The notes: generated by a model not told the origin, from the letters alone. 33,938 nt of DNA from Zwartia sp. (GCA_030653405.1 JAURZO010000213.1:1-33938), one strand, 5' to 3'; counted from the stretch's first letter, positions 23,686-31,261 are shown. Made by a program: numbers and translations.

Positions 23686-24288
23686 ATGATGAACAGACCC
23701 GACCTGATTCCCCACCCTGCTGAAGCCCTCGTTTTGGTTCGTACGTCAGCCGCATTACGCGAGCGCCTCGCTCGCATCAAACTAATGGTCTTTGATGTCG
23801 ACGGTGTCTTGACAGATGGCAGCCTCTGGTATGGCGAACACGGCGAAGTCTTCAAACGCTTTAGCGCGCTGGACGGTCATGGTCTCAAAATGCTCACCAC
23901 CAGCGGCATCAAGGTCGCTTTAGTCACTGGACGAGAAGGTCCGATCGTTGATCGCCGGGCCGCTGAACTGGGACTCAGCGATGTCCTGCAGAACGTGCGG
24001 GACAAAGGCGCTGCGTTGGGCGAACTCGTGACGCGATATCGCCTGACCCTTGAGCAAGCAGGTTTTATGGGCGATGATCTGATCGATCTCCCCGCCATGC
24101 AGCGGGCAGGATTTGCCGCGAGCGTCCCGAATGCGCCGGCCTATGTCACGCAAACCGCACACTGGGTGGCCACGTCGTCTGGTGGCCAGGGTGCGGCTCG
24201 CGAATGCTGTGACCTGATTCTGGCCGCCCAAGGTCGTTTGGGTCATTTTTTTCAGCCTGGCCGCCTCGGACCTGGCGCTGTGCAGTAA
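23686..24288 (+). CDS. kdsC: 3-deoxy-D-manno-octulosonate 8-phosphate phosphatase KdsC
   Basis: KdsC (200 residues) is a HAD-superfamily phosphatase that releases Kdo from Kdo-8-phosphate. The nucleophile motif DVDGVLTDGSLWY begins at Asp37 and Asp39 acts as the acid/base. LDGHGLKMLTTSGIKVALVTGRE holds HAD motif II (Thr), DKGAAL provides the lysine and GFMGDDLIDLPAM (about 126) is motif III. It follows kdsD after 8 bp. The start is ATG 23686 or ATG 23689, with GAGAG upstream. A C-terminal Gly/Pro tail (FFQPGRLGPGAVQ) slightly extends the typical about 185 residues. Confidence 0.96.
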   Translation: MMNRPDLIPHPAEALVLVRTSAALRERLARIKLMVFDVDGVLTDGSLWYGEHGEVFKRFSALDGHGLKMLTTSGIKVALVTGREGPIVDRRAAELGLSDVLQNVRDKGAALGELVTRYRLTLEQAGFMGDDLIDLPAMQRAGFAASVPNAPAYVTQTAHWVATSSGGQGAARECCDLILAAQGRLGHFFQPGRLGPGAVQ

Positions 24289-24297
24289 TTCAGACAC

Positions 24298-24915
24298 ATG
24301 AAAGAACGCGCCTCAATTGTTGTTTCAATTTTTATCCTGACGCTTCTGGTGATGGGGACATGGTGGGCGGCCGACTATTCCCAGCGCGCGGTCCAGATCG
24401 ATCCACCCAGCAGGCTGACGCACGAACGGGATACTTGGGCAAAAAAAATCGTTTTAGTTCGCACCGACGAGAAAGGCGTGGTGATCCATCGTATCGAGGG
24501 CGACCTCATGGAACACTTTCCAGATGACAAGTCCTATGAGCTTGTCTCTCCCCGCGCCTATTCCCTCAAAGAAGAAAACCCACTGACGGTTGCAACATCC
24601 AAAGTCGCCTTTATTTACGACGAAGGCGACCGCATCGTGATGCGTGGTGATGCGGTACTGCTCAGGCTCGGTGACGCCGAGCGTCAACCCCTTAATTTCC
24701 AAAGTCAAGAGCTCACCATGCTGATCGATAAAGACCTGGCCTACACTGACCTCCCCGCGGTTGCGACCAGCGGTCGCTCCAGAATGAGTGGCGTTGGCAT
24801 GCGCTTTAATAACGCGACCCAGCAGCTGGACGTGTTCAAATCAACAGATGTGGATATCGCGCCCAAAGATCAACGCGAAAACACCGAACCAACCTCCCAG
24901 CGAGCCCAGCCATGA
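24298..24915 (+). CDS. lptC: LPS export inner-membrane protein LptC
   Basis: The 205-residue product has one N-terminal membrane segment (SIVVSIFILTLLVMGTWWAADY, about 6-27) and a periplasmic beta-jellyroll domain. Recognisable pieces are YDEGDRIVMRGDAVLLRLGD and the DLAYTDLPAVATSGRSRMSGVGMRFNN segment, typical of the conserved C-terminal LptC strands. LptC passes LPS from LptB2FG to the LptA bridge. It starts 9 bp after kdsC and its stop overlaps the lptA start by 4 bp. The last about 20 residues are hydrophilic and not conserved. Confidence 0.93.
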   Translation: MKERASIVVSIFILTLLVMGTWWAADYSQRAVQIDPPSRLTHERDTWAKKIVLVRTDEKGVVIHRIEGDLMEHFPDDKSYELVSPRAYSLKEENPLTVATSKVAFIYDEGDRIVMRGDAVLLRLGDAERQPLNFQSQELTMLIDKDLAYTDLPAVATSGRSRMSGVGMRFNNATQQLDVFKSTDVDIAPKDQRENTEPTSQRAQP

Positions 24916-25589
24916 TTTCCGTTGTTGTATTTAATCGTTTTCGCAACATCGTTCTAGTCAGCCTTTTGGGTTTGAGCGCCACGATTCATGCACAAGCGCC
25001 AGCTCCCGCAGGCGCCGTGCCCGTCGAAGAACCCAGCACCACTATTCTGTCCGACACTCTGCGCTACGATGACACCAAGCGTGAAAGCACCTTCACGGGC
25101 AAAGTCGTGATGACGCGCGGCTTACTGACGCTGAGCTCTGACGTGCTGATGATGCGCGAAGATGCAGAGGGTCATCAGTATGGTGTCGCAACAGCCGATC
25201 CTGGCAAGCGGGTCTTTATCAGACAAGTGCGCCCTGAGAATTTCGAAGTGCTCGAAGGTGTCGGCCTGAAAGCTGACTATGATGGTAAAAACGAGACCTT
25301 CGACTTGATTGGTCAGGCGGTAGTGACCCGTTACATTTGTGGCAAGCACTTCGATACCGTGAGTGGTCAGCAAGTCCGCTATAACCAGAAAACAGATGTC
25401 TATCAGGCGTTCTCAGGTCCAGACTCGTTTAATCCTGATGGCAGAGTGCGCTCAGTCGCGCAGCCCAAAGCGCGCACAGAAGCCGCCGTTGCCGCCTGCA
25501 AAGCCGCTCAGGCAAACAACCCGGCACTCATCCCTGCGCTCGCCCCCGCGCCCGCCATCCCGCCTACTCCTGCCCCATCAAGTCGTTAA
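24912..25589 (+). CDS. lptA: LPS transport periplasmic protein LptA
   Basis: LptA (225 residues) has a signal peptide (about 1-27, ending IHA before QAPAPA). An OstA-like beta-jellyroll domain follows (about 45-180) with TILSDTLRYDDTKRESTFTG, KVVMTRGLLTLSSDVLMM and the DLIGQAVVTRY strand. The protein forms the periplasmic bridge for LPS between LptC and LptD. Two extra features are a Cys pair (about 142 and 195) and a Pro/Ala-rich tail of about 30 residues ending APSSR. Starting at ATG 24912 in an ATGA overlap suggests coupled synthesis with LptC. Confidence 0.93.
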   Translation: MISVVVFNRFRNIVLVSLLGLSATIHAQAPAPAGAVPVEEPSTTILSDTLRYDDTKRESTFTGKVVMTRGLLTLSSDVLMMREDAEGHQYGVATADPGKRVFIRQVRPENFEVLEGVGLKADYDGKNETFDLIGQAVVTRYICGKHFDTVSGQQVRYNQKTDVYQAFSGPDSFNPDGRVRSVAQPKARTEAAVAACKAAQANNPALIPALAPAPAIPPTPAPSSR

Positions 25590-25598
25590 AGTCTCCTT

Positions 25599-26390
25599 AT
25601 GCAAACCTCGCACTCTTCGTCCAGCCCTGACCTGCACGCTTTAATGTCCCCCGGGAGATTAAGCGCCACCGGTCTGCGCAAGTCTTACGGCGGACGCATG
25701 GTGGTGCAAGATGTCTCGATCTCGGTCAATAGCGGCGAGGTCGTCGGACTGCTTGGACCAAACGGAGCGGGAAAAACCACAAGTTTTTATATGATTGTCG
25801 GCTTAGTTGCCGCTGATGCCGGCCGGATCGAAATTGACGACACCGTCATCAGCAGCATGCCCATCCACAAGCGCGCGCGCCTTGGATTGTCTTATCTCCC
25901 GCAGGATGCCTCGGTTTTTCGCAGGCTGACCGTCGAACAGAACATACGCGCCGTGCTTGAATTGCAAATCGACAATGACGGCAAACGATTTTCTACTAAA
26001 AAAATCGAAGAGCAGCTCAATGCGCTGCTCGAAGAGCTCCAGATCACGCACATCCGTCACAACAGCGCACTCTCACTGTCAGGCGGAGAACGACGACGCG
26101 TAGAAATCTCACGTGCGCTCGCGACACGGCCACGATTTATTCTTTTGGATGAGCCCTTCGCTGGTGTCGACCCGATCGCCGTGATTGAGATTCAAAGGAT
26201 CGTCCGTTTCCTGAAAAGTCGTGGCATCGGCGTCTTAATCACCGACCACAACGTGCGCGAGACACTCGGCATCTGCGACCGCGCCTACATCATTAGCGAA
26301 GGCAAGGTTCTGACCACAGGCCAACCAGACGACATCATCAACGACGCATCGGTTCGTCGCGTCTATCTGGGCGAACACTTCAAGATGTAA
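25599..26390 (+). CDS. lptB: LPS export ABC transporter ATPase LptB
   Basis: LptB (263 residues) powers LPS extraction from the inner membrane with LptFG. The ABC-ATPase motifs are in order: Walker A GLLGPNGAGKTTSFYM (Lys59), the Q-loop in LGLSYLPQDASVFRRL, ABC signature LSGGERRRVEIS (about 153), Walker B FILLDEPFAGVDPIA (about 178) and the H-loop ITDHNVRETL (about 210). The first 20 residues form a Ser/Pro-rich extension; a second in-frame ATG at 25644 would give a length closer to E. coli LptB. It follows lptA after 9 bp. The next gene is hpf, not rpoN. Confidence 0.97.
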   Translation: MQTSHSSSSPDLHALMSPGRLSATGLRKSYGGRMVVQDVSISVNSGEVVGLLGPNGAGKTTSFYMIVGLVAADAGRIEIDDTVISSMPIHKRARLGLSYLPQDASVFRRLTVEQNIRAVLELQIDNDGKRFSTKKIEEQLNALLEELQITHIRHNSALSLSGGERRRVEISRALATRPRFILLDEPFAGVDPIAVIEIQRIVRFLKSRGIGVLITDHNVRETLGICDRAYIISEGKVLTTGQPDDIINDASVRRVYLGEHFKM

Positions 26391-26427
26391 GCCTTAAGCT
26401 AAAGGCTCGCTCAATCGATTGATTTTT
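26390..26427 (+). other. Small hairpin, palindrome and T-run after lptB (weak terminator candidate)
   Basis: AGCCTT (26390-26395) pairs with AAGGCT (26402-26407), and a 12-bp palindrome TCAATCGATTGA (26411-26422) is followed by TTTTT (26423-26427). Together they might end the lpt transcript, but the stems are short and A/T-rich. Confidence 0.3.
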
Positions 26428-26484
26428 GTTGCAACGCAACATGATTAGTCTTGTCATACCGCAATAAAACAAGGGGATTCACTC

Positions 26485-26512
26485 TTGATTTCCTGCCTCA
26501 AATCACTACACT
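26485..26512 (+). promoter_or_regulatory. Predicted sigma-70 promoter for hpf
   Basis: TTGATT (26485-26490) and TACACT (26507-26512) are separated by 16 bp. Transcription would begin near 26519, giving an about 83-nt leader before hpf. The whole lptB-hpf gap (211 bp) shows no sign of rpoN coding sequence. Confidence 0.6.
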
Positions 26513-26601
26513 AAACTTATCTAAACAAATCAAGGAGTCCCAATACCAAATCTGTCGTATGTGTTTACACATCGTGTTGTCCCTTTTATGGAGAGTACGC
26601 A

Positions 26602-26928
26602 ATGAACCTGAACATTACTGGTCACCATCTTGACGTCACCCCAGCCATCCGGGAATATATTCAAACAAAAATGTCCCGCGTTCTGCGGCACTTTGATCAT
26701 GTCATCGACGCGCAGGTCATTCTGTCGCTCGAACCGCTTAAGCATCGAGCGGAACTCACGCTCCACGTGCGCGGCAAAGACATACACTGCCAAGCAGCCG
26801 AAGACAATCTTTACGCGGCGATCGATCTTCTGATCGACAAGGTTGACCGTAAGGTTCTCCAGCACAAAGATCGCACTCAAAACCACCACCATATCGCGAC
26901 GAAGCGACAGGTGTTTGAAACTGCGTAG
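26602..26928 (+). CDS. hpf: Ribosome hibernation-promoting factor Hpf (short form)
   Basis: The 108-residue product begins MNLNITGHHLDVTPAIREYI and has the two-strand, helix-rich fold of the HPF/YfiA family, including LRHFDHVIDAQVILSL and ELTLHVRGKDIHCQAAEDNL with YAAIDLLIDKVDRKVLQHKD at the end. Short HPF binds the 30S decoding site and promotes 100S dimers with RMF, or stabilises idle ribosomes. Its length matches the short form, lacking the long-HPF dimerisation domain. The Shine-Dalgarno GGAGAG lies about 8 nt before ATG 26602. It has its own predicted promoter and is followed by three tandem hairpins. Confidence 0.95.
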   Translation: MNLNITGHHLDVTPAIREYIQTKMSRVLRHFDHVIDAQVILSLEPLKHRAELTLHVRGKDIHCQAAEDNLYAAIDLLIDKVDRKVLQHKDRTQNHHHIATKRQVFETA

Positions 26929-26940
26929 TAATTAGGCTTC

Positions 26941-26975
26941 CAGCGCATTGCGCTGCCGTCGAGTTTGGGCTCGAC
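26941..26975 (+). other. Two tandem hairpins in the hpf 3' region
   Basis: CAGCGC-ATT-GCGCTG (26941-26955) and GTCGAG-TTTGGG-CTCGAC (26958-26975) are two perfect 6-bp stems separated by 2 nt. They are directly followed by the terminator at 26981. They could stabilise the hpf mRNA end or be part of a small RNA. Confidence 0.6.
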
Positions 26976-26980
26976 AGACT

Positions 26981-27008
26981 AAATGCCTGCCGATACGGCG
27001 GGCATTTT
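26981..27008 (+). terminator. Intrinsic terminator of hpf
   Basis: AAATGCCTGCCG (26981-26992) pairs with CGGCGGGCATTT (26996-27007) with one G-T wobble and a 3-nt loop, followed by further T. The structure is GC-rich with a T-tract, a clear Rho-independent terminator 52 bp after the hpf stop. Confidence 0.88.
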
Positions 27009-27047
27009 TGCATTCGACAGTTGTCAATATTTCGTGGCGGTGCAGCA

Positions 27048-27053
27048 TATAAT
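27048..27053 (+). promoter_or_regulatory. Perfect -10 hexamer immediately upstream of ptsN
   Basis: TATAAT ends at 27053, 7 nt before the A of the ptsN ATG (27061). Normal -10 to start spacing would place the transcription start on or next to that ATG. TTGTCA at 27021-27026 is the only -35-like hexamer, but its 21-bp spacing is long. No Shine-Dalgarno precedes the ATG. Confidence 0.5.
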
Positions 27054-27060
27054 CATTGAC

Positions 27061-27516
27061 ATGAAACTTTTGTCACGCATTTTGCCCTTACGCAATATCG
27101 TGCTCGACCTTTCGGTTACAAGTAAAAAACGCGCTTTCGAACAGGCGAGTCTTTTATTTGAAAATAACGATGGAATCGAGCGTGCCGCAGTCTACGAAAG
27201 TCTTTTCGCCAGAGAGCGCTTAGGCTCGACCGGCCTCGGCGGTGGCATTGCGATTCCGCACGGTAGAGTCAAGGGCATCAAACACCCAGCCGCCGCGTTT
27301 TTCCGGCTCGCCAAACCCATCGCTTTCGATGCCCCGGATCGGGAGCCCGTCAGTCAATTACTTTTTGTGATCGCGCCGGAAGCTGACACACAACAACATC
27401 TGGATATACTCGCAGAGGTTGCGCAACGTCTTTCGGACAAATCTTTGAGAGATCGTCTAGCCACCGAATTGGAGCCGAGCGTCATACATCAGCTTCTGAC
27501 CACGGGTCAGGCCTAA
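27061..27516 (+). CDS. ptsN: Nitrogen-PTS EIIA component PtsN
   Basis: PtsN (151 residues) is a regulatory EIIA of the nitrogen phosphotransferase system, with the phosphorylatable His67 in GLGGGIAIPHGRVKGI. The fold is recognised from VSQLLFVIAPEADTQQHLDILAEVAQRLSD. It is not a sugar importer; in other proteobacteria it controls K+ transport and envelope stress. I chose ATG 27061 because a longer reading from 26983 would begin inside the hpf terminator and has no conserved sequence. The gene lacks a Shine-Dalgarno and has TATAAT 7 nt upstream, so it may be leaderless. hprK follows 42 bp later. Confidence 0.95.
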   Translation: MKLLSRILPLRNIVLDLSVTSKKRAFEQASLLFENNDGIERAAVYESLFARERLGSTGLGGGIAIPHGRVKGIKHPAAAFFRLAKPIAFDAPDREPVSQLLFVIAPEADTQQHLDILAEVAQRLSDKSLRDRLATELEPSVIHQLLTTGQA

Positions 27517-27558
27517 ACGCCAAAACGATCGGCCTCTTCACCCATATACGGAGTCGCT

Positions 27559-28485
27559 ATGCTGACCGTGCAGGACCTTGTTGATGACAATGCCGAGGAT
27601 ATTTCCTTTGTGTGGGTGGCCGGACAGACCGCTGCGGATCGCCTGATCCCTGACAACGGCATGGCGGCCGCCGATCTGATCGGTCACCTTAATCTCATTC
27701 ACCCCTCCCGCATCCAAGTATTCGGACGCGAGGAAATGGATTATTACAAACGCTTCGATCCGCGCAGGCGCGTCCATCACCTCGAAGAGCTGCTCGCAGG
27801 TGGCGTGCCCGCGATTCTGATTGCAGACAATTTGACGGCAACCGAAGACCTGATTCAGCACTGCGAAAGTAGTCATGTTCCGCTTCTGTCAACCTCGGTA
27901 CCCGCAGCAGAGCTGATTGATTTACTCCGTATTTATCTCAGCCGCAGATTAGCACCGACCACCACCGTGCATGGAGTGTTCATGGATGTGCTCGGACTTG
28001 GCGTGTTGATCACCGGAGAATCGGGACTGGGCAAAAGCGAACTTGCGCTTGAATTGATTTCGCGCGGACATGGTCTTGTCGCCGATGATGCGGTAGAGTT
28101 GTCACGTACCGCACCACATGCCATCGAGGGGCACTGCCCTGAGCTGCTGCGTAACATGCTCGAGGTTAGGGGACTTGGGCTTTTAAATATCCGCACGATA
28201 TTTGGCGAAACCTCCGTGCGTCGCAAAATGAAACTCAAACTCATTGTTCATTTGGTGCGCGCCACGGCACAAGACAAATTTGAAAGACTTCCGTTGCAAG
28301 ACATGACGCAAGATATGCTGGGATGCCCCATCCGCAAAGTCATGCTCCAAGTCGCCGCTGGACGAAATCTGGCCGTTTTAGTTGAAGCGGCCGTCCGCAA
28401 CACCATCCTGAAACTCAGAGGCATCGATACGCTCGCCGAGTTCATGGAGCTCCAGTCTGCTGCCATTGCACAAGGAAATTCCTGA
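27559..28485 (+). CDS. hprK: HPr kinase/phosphorylase HprK
   Basis: HprK (308 residues) phosphorylates and dephosphorylates a serine of HPr-type proteins. The N-terminal half (about 1-130) is the family's regulatory domain. The kinase half has a P-loop GVLITGESGLGKSELALEL (about 147-165), VADDAVELS (about 173) and the HprK signature LEVRGLGLLNIRTIFG (about 202-217). The start is ATG 27559 with CGGAG about 6 nt upstream. HprK occurs in proteobacteria with an incomplete PTS, where its substrate is an NPr/HPr that must be encoded elsewhere. It is followed by rapZ after 1 bp. Confidence 0.97.
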   Translation: MLTVQDLVDDNAEDISFVWVAGQTAADRLIPDNGMAAADLIGHLNLIHPSRIQVFGREEMDYYKRFDPRRRVHHLEELLAGGVPAILIADNLTATEDLIQHCESSHVPLLSTSVPAAELIDLLRIYLSRRLAPTTTVHGVFMDVLGLGVLITGESGLGKSELALELISRGHGLVADDAVELSRTAPHAIEGHCPELLRNMLEVRGLGLLNIRTIFGETSVRRKMKLKLIVHLVRATAQDKFERLPLQDMTQDMLGCPIRKVMLQVAAGRNLAVLVEAAVRNTILKLRGIDTLAEFMELQSAAIAQGNS

Positions 28486-28486
28486 T

Positions 28487-29362
28487 ATGCCTCAACTCAA
28501 AGTCGTACTGCTGACAGGCATTTCTGGTTCCGGAAAATCCGTCGCGTTGCGAATGCTTGAGGATGCCGGTTATGTCTGTGTCGACAATTTGCCACTGAAA
28601 TTTCTGCATGACTTTATCAACTCCATGCGTGACGATGAGGCAGGTCGGGTCGCCGTGGCGATTGATGTACGTTCACCTGGCGAGCTTGCCGAAATGCCTG
28701 CGGTCATCAGCGATTTAAAAGCCACCAACACAGAGTTTCGACTCATCTTTCTAGATGCCGATAACGAAACACTCGTTCAACGCTATTCCGAATCCCGCAG
28801 ACGCCATCCCCTTTCAGAACGACTGACAAAAAAAGGGCTGACCGCCTCTTTAAAGGACTGCATCGAGCAGGAGCGGGAACAACTCAGTGACCTGCGCAAT
28901 TTAAGTCATGTCATCGACACCTCTGGACTCATGCCAGGTCAATTACGCGCCTGGATCCGCGATCTCATCCAGGCTGATCGCAAGCCGCTATTGCTAACCT
29001 TCGAATCCTTTGCCTTCAAAGAAGGCGTTCCAAGGGATGCTGACCTTGTCTTCGATGTACGATGTTTGCCCAACCCGCACTACACGCCCTCATTGAGACC
29101 GCTGACGGGCAAAGACCAAGGGGTTGCTCAGTGGCTCGAAAGCTTTGCTGATGTCGGTCAAATGGTTGATGACATCGATGCGTTTATCCGTAAATGGCTA
29201 CCACGCTATACCGAAGATACGCGCAGCTATTTAACGGTCGCCATCGGTTGTACGGGTGGCAAGCACCGCTCCGTGTATGTGGTCGAGGCGCTCGCTAAGC
29301 GCTTCGCTTCACACCAGCCACTACTCGTGCGTCACCGCAACCAGCCCGAGATGTCGGGATGA
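28487..29362 (+). CDS. rapZ: RNase adapter protein RapZ
   Basis: RapZ (291 residues) has a Walker A loop GISGSGKS at residues 11-18, the VCVDNLPLKFLHDF and RRRHPLSE segments of the kinase-like N-domain and the C-terminal IGCTGGKHRSVYVVEALAKRF motif. In E. coli it directs RNase E to the sRNA GlmZ and so controls glucosamine-6-phosphate synthase; it also senses glucosamine-6-phosphate. Whether this role applies here is unknown, because GlmY/GlmZ are enterobacterial. ATG 28487 follows the hprK stop by 1 bp with AAGGAA 9 nt upstream; a reading from 28466 overlaps hprK. It overlaps rlpA by 4 bp. Confidence 0.95.
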   Translation: MPQLKVVLLTGISGSGKSVALRMLEDAGYVCVDNLPLKFLHDFINSMRDDEAGRVAVAIDVRSPGELAEMPAVISDLKATNTEFRLIFLDADNETLVQRYSESRRRHPLSERLTKKGLTASLKDCIEQEREQLSDLRNLSHVIDTSGLMPGQLRAWIRDLIQADRKPLLLTFESFAFKEGVPRDADLVFDVRCLPNPHYTPSLRPLTGKDQGVAQWLESFADVGQMVDDIDAFIRKWLPRYTEDTRSYLTVAIGCTGGKHRSVYVVEALAKRFASHQPLLVRHRNQPEMSG

Positions 29363-30312
29363 TGAGCGCAACTGCACGCTTTTGGCGCCTGTTTGGCGTC
29401 TGTGTGCTGTGCGGCTTGCTGGCTGCCTGTGGCTCGAGTTCGCGCAAAGGAGGAGGCTACTATAAGGACGATGGTCCAGACGACAACCCACCTGCCAATC
29501 TCGATCGTGTCCCGGATGCCGTACCAAAAATCGAACCCCTCGCCAGAGGTCCAAACCGTCCCTACACCGCATTAGGGAGAAACTTTACTCCTGATTTAAG
29601 CGGTCGGCCCTATCGCGTCCAAGGCCGTGCTTCGTGGTATGGCAGGAAATTCCACGGAAAACCCACCTCAAATGGCGAACGCTATGACATGTATGGCATG
29701 ACAGCGGCGCATCCCACACTTCCGATTCCGAGTTATGTCAGAGTCACACGCGTCGCAACCGGCAAATCCGTCGTGCTGCGCGTCAATGACCGCGGCCCCT
29801 TTCTGGGGGGACGTGTGATTGATTTGTCTTACGTGGCTGCGTACAAGCTTGGCGTTTTGGCCCCGGGTAGCGCCGAAGTTGTAGTCGAACGCATAATGCC
29901 AGACGAAATCCGCAACTGGCGTGTCGCTGCATCAACCTCGGCCCCAACTCAACCCCCCGCCCAGGCTCAGCCAGTGACTCCGCCGCCCGCACCGATTCGC
30001 GTACAGGCAGTCGCTGTGACACCTGTTGCCGCGGTCACTTCGACTCAATCTATCCAAACCAAAACCGGTGCACTTGAGGGTTTTTATTTGCAAGCGGGTG
30101 CCTTTAGCGATCCCGCTCGTGCGCAATCGCTTGCCTCACAGCTCACTGAAAAAATACCTGCGGACCTAGGTGCTGCCGTCAAGATTGAACAAAACGCCAA
30201 TAACCTCTACCGCGTAAGAATCGGCCCCTTTGCCAACCGAGAAGCCGCAACGCAGGCGGGCGAACGCCTGCAAAGCGATGCGGGGCTGACGACTACGATT
30301 TCAGCGCCTTAA
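29359..30312 (+). CDS. rlpA: Septal-ring lipoprotein RlpA (DPBB plus SPOR domains)
   Basis: RlpA (317 residues) has a lipoprotein signal with a lipobox (LLAAC, Cys at about 24), a low-complexity spacer, a double-psi beta-barrel (about 85-185) and a C-terminal SPOR domain (about 240-317; FYLQAGAFSDPARAQSLASQL, YRVRIGPFANREAATQAGERL). SPOR binds denuded peptidoglycan at the septum. The residues needed for lytic transglycosylase activity in P. aeruginosa RlpA look present: Glu in NGERYD, His in TAAHPTLP and Asp in VNDRGPF. A Pro/Thr/Gln-rich linker joins the domains. It starts in an ATGA overlap with rapZ. Its last 20 bp overlap the 3' end of rsmI on the other strand. Confidence 0.93.
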   Translation: MMSATARFWRLFGVCVLCGLLAACGSSSRKGGGYYKDDGPDDNPPANLDRVPDAVPKIEPLARGPNRPYTALGRNFTPDLSGRPYRVQGRASWYGRKFHGKPTSNGERYDMYGMTAAHPTLPIPSYVRVTRVATGKSVVLRVNDRGPFLGGRVIDLSYVAAYKLGVLAPGSAEVVVERIMPDEIRNWRVAASTSAPTQPPAQAQPVTPPPAPIRVQAVAVTPVAAVTSTQSIQTKTGALEGFYLQAGAFSDPARAQSLASQLTEKIPADLGAAVKIEQNANNLYRVRIGPFANREAATQAGERLQSDAGLTTTISAP

Positions 30313-31261
30313 GCCCTAAGGCCCGCGCATAAAGTGTGTCACGGGCTTGTCCAGTGGCTTTTGCAGCCACCCGTGCCGCATCTCTCACCGACATCGTTTC
30401 CAGCAGTGCCTCGAGCCACGCATCCACTGAAGCGCTGTCCTCGAGCAGCTCCTCCTCAGTTGGCATCGCCGCGGGGGGATGAATAATCACGACATACTCA
30501 CCCTGCTCGCGATGCGCATCTGACGCGAGCCATGCCTGAGCCTCCGAAAGCGGCATGGAGGCGATTTCCTCAAAGCGTTTCGTTAACTCGCGGGCAAAAG
30601 ACACTTGACGCGTCGGACCCAAGACAGCCAAAAGATCGTTCGCACTCGCAACAATCCGGTGCGGCGCCTCGTAGAAAACAACGGCAGCGGCAAGCAGCGT
30701 CCATTGCCTGAGCCAGCGTTGCCTTGCCGTAGACTTTGTCGGCGCAAACCCCGCAAAGACAAAACCAGGCGTCGCGTCAGTCGTCACCCCCGTCGCCATT
30801 AGCGCACTGATCAAGGCACTGGCCCCCGGAAGAGGCACCACACGCAAGCCTGCATGCCGTACCGCTTGCACCACCAGCCCACCTGGATCACTGACCGCCG
30901 GAGACCCTGCATCTGAAATCAAGGCGACGCGCTGGCCCGTCTGCAATCTCTCCACGATATCCGCGGCAGCGCTGCGTTCGTTATGTCGATGCGCGGTAAT
31001 CAAGGGCGTCGCAATCCCCCAAGCGTCAAGCAAACTCTTGCTGGCACGCGTGTCTTCAGCCGCAATGACGTCAGCGCGACTTAGGGCATGCCAAGCCCTC
31101 AGGCTCAAGTCGCCAAGGTTGCCAATCGGTGTGGCAACCACATACAAGGCGTGGGTCGGCCAGAGCTGAACTTCCATCCGCTCGCTCACTCGATCCCATG
31201 ACGCCGGGAGCCCATCGGGCAGGATATTTTCATTCATTGGGGATTGGCTTAAGTCGCTCAT
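30293..31261 (-). CDS. rsmI: 16S rRNA (cytidine(1402)-2'-O)-methyltransferase RsmI
   Basis: RsmI (322 residues from ATG 31261) is the SAM-dependent enzyme that 2'-O-methylates C1402 of 16S rRNA at the decoding centre. It shows LYVVATPIGNLGDLSLRAWH, AAEDTRASKSLL, ALISDAGSPAVSDPGGLVV and VPLPGASALISALMATG, all typical of the tetrapyrrole-methylase-fold RsmI. The C-terminus has MSVRDAARVAAKATGQARDTLYARAL. The first about 35 residues are an extension before LWPTHALY; ATG 31237 is an alternative start. No clear Shine-Dalgarno precedes either. It is divergent from yraN (51-bp gap) and overlaps rlpA tail to tail. Confidence 0.95.
   Translation of the reverse strand: MSDLSQSPMNENILPDGLPASWDRVSERMEVQLWPTHALYVVATPIGNLGDLSLRAWHALSRADVIAAEDTRASKSLLDAWGIATPLITAHRHNERSAAADIVERLQTGQRVALISDAGSPAVSDPGGLVVQAVRHAGLRVVPLPGASALISALMATGVTTDATPGFVFAGFAPTKSTARQRWLRQWTLLAAAVVFYEAPHRIVASANDLLAVLGPTRQVSFARELTKRFEEIASMPLSEAQAWLASDAHREQGEYVVIIHPPAAMPTEEELLEDSASVDAWLEALLETMSVRDAARVAAKATGQARDTLYARALGLKALKS

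Noticed and set aside
26451..26633. 60-residue frame between lptB and hpf, considered as a leader peptide or rpoN remnant
   Set aside because: It overlaps the hpf start and the predicted hpf promoter, and its sequence shows no RpoN feature.
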